Of a stretch of DNA of 19,026 nt, positions 14,962 through 19,026 are shown piece by piece; within the stretch, counting starts at the first letter, position 1; the number at the start of each line of letters is the position of its first letter. The DNA lies in contig UQFC01000047.1 in the NCBI GenBank assembly GCA_900540335.1, positions 1 to 19,026 on the forward strand, given 5' to 3'. The position numbers and the translations under genes were made by a program. Source of the stretch: an uncultured Clostridium sp. (lineage in GTDB: Bacteria; Bacillota; Clostridia; Lachnospirales; Lachnospiraceae). The notes beneath the pieces were generated by a model, which was given only the letters and a program-made list of their open reading frames with translations, did no database searches and was not told where the DNA came from.

Positions 14962-15603
14962 TTATACCTCCCAGGATTCATAAGCACAGTGCGGCTTTGG
15001 CTTTCGATATAAAATCGCCGCCAGAATAATTCCGATAACCAGACCTGCCACATGAGCCACGTTATCAACGCCCGTACTTGTAAAACCAAAATACAGGGAA
15101 AATATAATCATAATAATCAACTGACTGCTGCTTAAATCCTCCAGTCTTCCCCGGTTTACCAGCACCGCATAAAGCAAACCGCCTATAACACCAAAAATAG
15201 CTCCTGATGCACCTGCGCTGACTGCATGGTTCTGCTGCCTCATGTCTAAAAACATCGATACAACATTGGCACCCACACCGCATGTCAGATAAAAAATCAA
15301 ATACTTGATTTTTCCAAGCGCTCTCTCCAGATTATCTCCCAGCACAAACAGCACCAGCATATTATTAACAATATGATTGATTCCAAAATGCATAAATACA
15401 GCAGTCAAAAGCCGGTAATACTCTTGACCATCTAAAACCAGAGGGCCAAACATTGCTCCGTGTTCCAGCATAAACAGGACGTCCTCACTGGAACCAGCCG
15501 CCTCCAGGTACACAAAATAAAGGATATTCAATACGATCAAAGTCATTGTTATCCAGGCCTTCTGCTGCCTTTGTCCGTAATTTTCCATATTCCCGATTCC
15601 CAT
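14962..15603 (-). CDS. Rhomboid family intramembrane serine protease
   Basis: 213 aa with six or so hydrophobic helices. The catalytic serine motif GASGAIFG (Ser133) and HVAG histidine (His184) form the rhomboid dyad; HFGINHIVNN (His77, Asn81) is the oxyanion-helping helix. In the family it cleaves transmembrane substrates within the membrane. I choose the ATG at 15603 because GAGGAAAG lies 9 bases upstream; the in-frame ATG at 15618 has no ribosome site, and its own ATGAGGA overlaps that site. First gene of a probable three-gene operon with HIT and sigma-factor genes, with a near-consensus promoter upstream. A protease beside a sigma factor raises, but does not show, a regulated-proteolysis link. 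Confidence 0.92.
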   Translation of the reverse strand: MGIGNMENYGQRQQKAWITMTLIVLNILYFVYLEAAGSSEDVLFMLEHGAMFGPLVLDGQEYYRLLTAVFMHFGINHIVNNMLVLFVLGDNLERALGKIKYLIFYLTCGVGANVVSMFLDMRQQNHAVSAGASGAIFGVIGGLLYAVLVNRGRLEDLSSSQLIIMIIFSLYFGFTSTGVDNVAHVAGLVIGIILAAILYRKPKPHCAYESWEV

Positions 15604-15635
15604 GAATTCTTTCCTCATGTATCTGTTTCACGGTT

Positions 15636-15664
15636 ATTTTAGCATAGTCCGCCCCGTTTGTTAA
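15636..15664 (-). promoter_or_regulatory. Promoter of the rhomboid-HIT-sigma operon
   Basis: Minus-strand TTAACA (15659-15664), 17-bp spacer, TAAAAT (15636-15641), with TGC before it (extended -10). About 32 bases before the chosen rhomboid start. Upstream, 15665-15752 is a pyrimidine-rich plus-strand tract with a small GCAT-CTTT-ATGC stem near the FHA gene end, a weak terminator candidate. Confidence 0.65.
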
Positions 15665-15754
15665 GGTATTCTATTGTCTCTTTCCTGTTTTTTCTCTGTT
15701 ATTTCTCCGTTTTTCAGCCTTTTTTCATCATTTTTGCATCTTTATGCGATTTTT

Positions 15755-17116
15755 TCACTTAAACCGGTATCGATATCGGGCAATACAGATTTCATCTCCC
15801 GGATGCAGACGGGCTGCCTCATTGTTCTCCAGAAGGTGACCTGACACAGAAGTTCCATTCGTTGAATTTAAATCCTGAATAAAATACTCCTCATCTATCT
15901 GTTCAATTTTAAGATGAAGTCTGCTGACTGTTTCCTTCTGAAGCATATAATCAACCAGATTTTCCTGTTTTCCGATTATAAACGGATAGTAAGAAAGAAC
16001 AATATCTTCTGATTCTCCATCCAGGGAACACAGCCTGTGCAGCTTTGTACATTCTTCTGTTCCCAGATCTGCCAGAAGCACCGTATCTCTTCCTTCTTCA
16101 CACTCTCTAAAATCGTCAAAATCCCCGGATCCTGATTTTTTCTGATTTTCTTCCGGGCTCAGCGCTCCGTCTTCGCTCTCCTCCGGATCCTCGGAATACT
16201 CTGAACCAAACATGGTCTCCCAGGAAACCTGAACCGGAAATTTTTCCCGTTCGTCCTGTTTTTTTCTCCCGGCCGCTTCCTTTGGATGGATGAAACGATT
16301 CCAAAGCTCTGCCATTATTTCCCGAAATCTCAAAAACTTGTTTTCCGATTTTTCACGAATATCCTGTCTTTTTTGTAAATTCCTGATTTCATTTCTGCCC
16401 TGACCGATTCGCTCTCCCTGGCTGCTCCCTTTCTTCTCGCTCCCTTTCTTTTCACATCCATCCTTGTCGCTCTGAATTCCCGGCTCTGCAGAAGTCCCTG
16501 TTTCCATCTGTTCTTCCCTGCATTTTAAAATTTCCTTATCGTTTTCTCTATCATGACCGGCTTCTTCCTTATTGTATCCTCCCCGCTCCATCAAACGCAG
16601 AATATCCTGCATTCCATAATTCTCTCTGCGGCTTTCCTGAAACAGACCATATGCAAGGACTACGCTGTCTTTATCCTGATGATCTACCTTTCCCAGTAAA
16701 TACTCAAGCAGCTTTCCAAAGTTTTCTGAAAACGGTTCCTTGCGTCCGGGAATCAAACAAAGCCATACAGAAAAAGTTTCCGGCTCAATATATATGTACT
16801 CCGGTTCCAGAAGAATACTTCCTTCCGGAAGAAGATACCGTTCCATTCTGTCAAGCACCTGAGTCAACGATAAAATCAGCCGGCGCAGCTGAGCCTCCCG
16901 AATCTTCTGATTTTCCAGAATCCTTGCCAATGGCTGTTTAGAAGAAATTTCATAATAAAACCTTGGCTGTCCGTCTGTCTGATTCAGCTGAAACCCCAGA
17001 ATTCCTTCTACTGCATTGGCTTCCAGCATCCGGCATTCGTAGCTGCACCAGTCTGACTCCTCCGGTTCCACAATCATATAGTTATGCTTCATCTCTCTCC
17101 GGTAACTAATCTTCAT
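15755..17116 (-). CDS. FHA-domain protein of the Tad pilus cluster (DUF6382-like N-terminus)
   Basis: 453 aa. N-terminal domain ~1-175 (MKISYRREMKHNYMIVEP..., with EPEYIYIEPETFSVWLCLIPG) resembles what is called DUF6382 in clostridial Tad clusters. A long hydrophilic linker follows (~180-370, Glu/Lys/Ser rich). C-terminal FHA domain ~374-450: YPFIIGK (G382), VSRLHLKI (S398, R399, H401), DLNSTNGTSVSG (N417, N420, G421), GDEICIA. FHA domains bind phospho-threonine, so this protein may link pilus assembly to a Ser/Thr kinase; no kinase is in the window. The start ATG overlaps the upstream gene's TGA (ATGA), with GGAGGG just upstream: translational coupling. The longer frame to 17194 is rejected. 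Last gene of the cluster. Confidence 0.87.
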   Translation of the reverse strand: MKISYRREMKHNYMIVEPEESDWCSYECRMLEANAVEGILGFQLNQTDGQPRFYYEISSKQPLARILENQKIREAQLRRLILSLTQVLDRMERYLLPEGSILLEPEYIYIEPETFSVWLCLIPGRKEPFSENFGKLLEYLLGKVDHQDKDSVVLAYGLFQESRRENYGMQDILRLMERGGYNKEEAGHDRENDKEILKCREEQMETGTSAEPGIQSDKDGCEKKGSEKKGSSQGERIGQGRNEIRNLQKRQDIREKSENKFLRFREIMAELWNRFIHPKEAAGRKKQDEREKFPVQVSWETMFGSEYSEDPEESEDGALSPEENQKKSGSGDFDDFRECEEGRDTVLLADLGTEECTKLHRLCSLDGESEDIVLSYYPFIIGKQENLVDYMLQKETVSRLHLKIEQIDEEYFIQDLNSTNGTSVSGHLLENNEAARLHPGDEICIARYRYRFK

Positions 17117-17439
17117 GTCAATCCCTCCGTCAGACTCCACATTCTCAAAAATTTTTCCGGCCGGTACACAGGAGCCGATATTTCCAGACTCCATCCATTT
17201 CCTTCTGCGGTCTCTGTAATCTTAAACTTTTCTGAATTTTCAATCTTGTGCCGTTCTGTTTCCACCTGCAGATGAAGTCCAAAATTGCCAAGAGTTTCCG
17301 CCTGCATGCGAAAGGCCTGCCCCATCAAGGTCATAATCGTAAAAAGCACTGCAGACATGACCCCGGCTGCTTCTACTGTATAAACAGCCGGCAAAGATGC
17401 CCGTGTTCCCCGCTTTCCTCTGCATAGTCCCTTTCTCAT
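17113..17439 (-). CDS. Small pseudopilin-like Tad cluster protein
   Basis: 108 aa. A basic leader (MRKGLCRGKRGTRASLPAV) is followed by YTVEAAGVMSAVLFTIMTLMGQAF, one hydrophobic helix (about 24-44) with the glutamate at the position typical of type IV pilin-like and TadE-like N-termini (TVEAA). The remaining ~60 residues form a small charged domain ending MWSLTEGLT. In such clusters these proteins are matured by the prepilin peptidase and become minor pilins or assembly-platform parts, membrane-anchored. The gene starts 6 bases after the peptidase stop and its TGA overlaps the FHA start. No named subfamily recognised. Confidence 0.75.
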   Translation of the reverse strand: MRKGLCRGKRGTRASLPAVYTVEAAGVMSAVLFTIMTLMGQAFRMQAETLGNFGLHLQVETERHKIENSEKFKITETAEGNGWSLEISAPVYRPEKFLRMWSLTEGLT

Positions 17440-17445
17440 CCTGTC

Positions 17446-17925
17446 TCACCCTTTCCAGCCTCCGGCTGCTTCTTCTATAATCATCCAGAAAACAGGCAGA
17501 GCCGCAAAAGGAAGAAATGGAACCGTCTGCTTCCTCAGATTTTCTTTTTTCTTAAAATTCCCCCAGACAAAATACACCAGGCAAAAAAGGCCGCAGCACA
17601 GGGTTCCATAAAACAATACTGCCAGATTTCTCCAGAACCCCAGCAAAAGACCGCTGATCAGGAAATAGCACCCGTCTCCGGCTCCTATGCTTCCGCTGCT
17701 GACTTTTCCCAATCCCAGAAGCGCCAGCCCCGGCAAAAGACCTGCAGCTCCCTGCGCAGCCTTTTCCCACATCATATTTTGATCCTCCCACATCCGGAAA
17801 ATCAACGCTGCCCCGGCTATTATCCCGAATATCCAATAAAGATTTACATCAACCTGCTTTTTTCTCAGATCCTGCCCTGCCGCCAAAACAGTAAAACCTG
17901 CAAGCACCACTGTCTCCAGTTCCAT
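17446..17925 (-). CDS. Prepilin peptidase (A24 family, CpaA/TadV-like)
   Basis: 159 aa membrane aspartyl peptidase that cleaves prepilin leaders. Both catalytic aspartates are in place: D19 in AAGQDLRKKQVD and D84 in GSIGAGDGCYF (the GxGD motif). About five hydrophobic helices; the PFLPFAALPVF end is typical of the family. It lacks the N-terminal methyltransferase domain of PilD, as expected for CpaA/TadV. The start at 17925 follows AGGGGAAG; a longer open frame to 18117 has no ribosome site and overlaps the TadE-like gene by about 160 bp in another frame, so it is rejected. It begins 32 bases after the TadE-like stop. Confidence 0.92.
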   Translation of the reverse strand: MELETVVLAGFTVLAAGQDLRKKQVDVNLYWIFGIIAGAALIFRMWEDQNMMWEKAAQGAAGLLPGLALLGLGKVSSGSIGAGDGCYFLISGLLLGFWRNLAVLFYGTLCCGLFCLVYFVWGNFKKKENLRKQTVPFLPFAALPVFWMIIEEAAGGWKG

Positions 17926-17957
17926 TTCTTCCCCTGCCCTCCTTTTTCCTCTGGCTT

Positions 17958-18938
17958 CTATTTTCCGCAATAAGAGCAGGGACCAAGGTGGGCCACTTCT
18001 CTGAGCTTCACTGCCCTCACATACGATACAATGGCACTGCAGTTTTTCGTGCTGTGATAACTGCTTCCTTCCGGCATAATATAAACCGTAGAACCAGATG
18101 CTGCTCCTGCTCCGCAAATCTTGCAGGCATAGTATTTTCCTCCGCTTTTATTCCTCAGCCCTTCTATCTCTGAAAATGCCACAGGATTTAAATTATTGGC
18201 CAGATAGTGACAGGAGCGGCTTCTGTGATAACGTGTACTGTTTCTCCCTACATAAACAATTTCATCCTCACCGGTTCCGCCTGCTCCTTCGCCTGCCGTT
18301 CCATCATGTCCCTCTCTTCCAATCCATGCTCGTCTGCGGCTCCTTGCAGTACGGCTGATATGCTCCAGTCCCAGCACAGGGAACGGCATCTGTATCTGAT
18401 AATTCAAAACCAAATCCAGCATTTCTCCATCCTCCAGTGCTGAAGACTGTAATGAATGCATAAAAATCACCTGCTTTGTATCCACATGTTCCTGCACCCG
18501 AAGCTGCGCATAAATTCCAGCGGCAGCTCCCGCAAGATTTTTGCAAAAATCTTTTGCATAACTGTCTGCTCCCGGAATCTGTTCCTCTTCCCCATTCATC
18601 ATCACATCCTGAAGATATGCATACTGACTTAATTCTTCACCTGCCGCCTCTAAGCCCGCCTGTATTTTTCTCTCTGTATTCATAATTTTCATTGGAAGAA
18701 TCAGACTGACCGATGCAAAAATAAACAGAGGAAGGACAAGCGCAGCTTCCAGCGTCATTCCGGCGGGGACGGACAGGAATGCCTTTCTGCTATGGCAGTG
18801 TGCACATTCATGTAAATAAACAGCGAGGATTCGTACTTGGAGAGTCACGATTTTTTTCATTTTTTTATAAGGGATTTTTATGTAGAACTGCAGAATACTT
18901 TGACTATACTTCTGCATCTCTGCCATAGAAAAAGGCAT
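17958..18938 (-). CDS. TadE-like pilus protein with duplicated Cys/His motif
   Basis: 326 aa as read. AGMTLEAALVLPLFIFASVSLILP (59-82) is a TadE/pilin-type cleavage site and hydrophobic helix, with Glu at +4. The exported part (~85-225) is helical then Gly-rich. It ends with two related units, 228-276 and 285-325, each with VY(V/I), YH(R/S), a single Cys and a closing CxxCG (CKICG, CSYCG), a pattern suited to metal binding. The stretch before the cleavage site is 59 residues, very long for a prepilin leader, and is bounded by the arms of a long inverted repeat. The ATG at 18938 is favoured by GGAGG nine bases upstream; ATG at 18860 (MKKIVTLQ) lacks a ribosome site. Start therefore uncertain. 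First Tad gene in the window. Confidence 0.82.
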   Translation of the reverse strand: MPFSMAEMQKYSQSILQFYIKIPYKKMKKIVTLQVRILAVYLHECAHCHSRKAFLSVPAGMTLEAALVLPLFIFASVSLILPMKIMNTERKIQAGLEAAGEELSQYAYLQDVMMNGEEEQIPGADSYAKDFCKNLAGAAAGIYAQLRVQEHVDTKQVIFMHSLQSSALEDGEMLDLVLNYQIQMPFPVLGLEHISRTARSRRRAWIGREGHDGTAGEGAGGTGEDEIVYVGRNSTRYHRSRSCHYLANNLNPVAFSEIEGLRNKSGGKYYACKICGAGAASGSTVYIMPEGSSYHSTKNCSAIVSYVRAVKLREVAHLGPCSYCGK

Positions 18939-18947
18939 TCCTGTCCG
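18770..18947 (-). repeat. Long inverted repeat at the 5' end of the TadE-like gene
   Basis: Arms 18770-18798 (29 nt) and 18920-18947 (28 nt) share CGGACAGGAATGCCTTT (17 bases exact), a 3-versus-2-base difference, then CTATGGCAG (9 exact), in inverted orientation around 121 bp. The right arm holds the gene's start codon (18936-18938) and ends directly against the ribosome site GGAGG (18948-18952). The left arm encodes residues just before the prepilin cleavage site. No target-site duplication is visible at the outer ends. Confidence 0.85.
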
Positions 18948-18973
18948 CCTCCTTTCTTCTTAATTTTCATTTA

Positions 18974-19014
18974 GGCGTTTGCGAAACGCCGAAACCCGCA
19001 TAAATACGGGATTC
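18974..19014. repeat. Two adjacent hairpins at the right edge
   Basis: GGCGTTT-GCG-AAACGCC (18974-18990) is a perfect 7-bp stem with a 3-nt loop. Next, GAAACCCG/CGGGATTC (18991-18998, 19007-19014) pairs at 7 of 8 positions and is followed by TTTTT (19015-19019) on the plus strand. No plus-strand gene is visible to be terminated; the region lies just upstream of the TadE-like gene. Confidence 0.6.
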
Positions 19015-19026
19015 TTTTTGTCACAA

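Noticed and set aside
17926..18117. N-terminal extension of the prepilin peptidase
   Set aside because: Overlaps the TadE-like coding end in another frame, has no ribosome site, and the family begins just before the first catalytic Asp.
18770..18947. MITE insertion explanation for the long inverted repeat
   Set aside because: Not excluded, but the bases outside the arms show no direct target duplication, so an insertion is less supported than an invertible or hairpin element.

Overview
The window looks like chromosomal DNA of a gut-type clostridium, most likely family Lachnospiraceae. The signs are moderate GC, strong AGGAGG-type ribosome binding sites, TATAAT promoters with TGN extensions, a Bacilli/Clostridia-type MurG, a DUF4317 gene, and a Tad pilus cluster with prepilin peptidase and an FHA protein. 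The assignment is by protein resemblance; no search was run. Most of the window is core or housekeeping DNA. There is no tRNA, rRNA, CRISPR array, transposase or phage gene, and no gene-free stretch longer than 300 bases. || Layout. 1-185 is the 3' end of a class I glutamine-amidotransferase-like hydrolase (+). 246-4941 (-) is a replication/c-di-AMP block in transcription order gdpP, rplI, dnaB, MerR-like gene; gdpP-rplI-dnaB is a conserved Firmicutes order. 5211-6359 (+) is a DUF4317 gene that overlaps, tail to tail by 53 bp, a MATE exporter (-, 6307-7647). 7856-8122 (+) is an 88-residue uncharacterised protein with a near-consensus promoter. A 100-bp nested palindrome separates it from pgi (-, 8256-9605). 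Then on the minus strand come a 408-aa membrane protein with a long disordered tail (9716-10942), mtnN (11100-11792), rubredoxin (11911-12072) and a 152-aa charged protein that may be a truncated anti-sigma relative (12152-12610). murG (+, 12772-13845) follows. 13897-15603 (-) is a likely operon: rhomboid protease, HIT protein, ECF-like sigma factor. 15755-18938 (-) is the tail of a Tad/Flp pilus cluster: TadE-like protein, prepilin peptidase, small pseudopilin-like protein, FHA protein, tightly packed with an ATGA overlap between the last two. || How they work together. GdpP degrades c-di-AMP, L9 is ribosomal, and DnaB is the replicative helicase. In the Tad tail, the peptidase would mature the prepilin-like proteins, and the FHA protein probably links assembly to phospho-threonine signalling. 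|| Most noteworthy is a 29/28-base inverted repeat around 121 bp at the 5' end of the TadE-like gene. One arm contains the proposed start codon and abuts its ribosome binding site. The other encodes the residues just before the pilin-like cleavage site. The geometry resembles an invertible phase-variation switch or a translation-blocking hairpin. By hand, the flipped form would stop the frame after about 47 codons. Other points of interest are the nested palindrome near pgi, the murG terminator written inside the sigma-factor coding end, the terminator/attenuator between rubredoxin and mtnN, and duplicated Cys/His motifs in the TadE-like protein.
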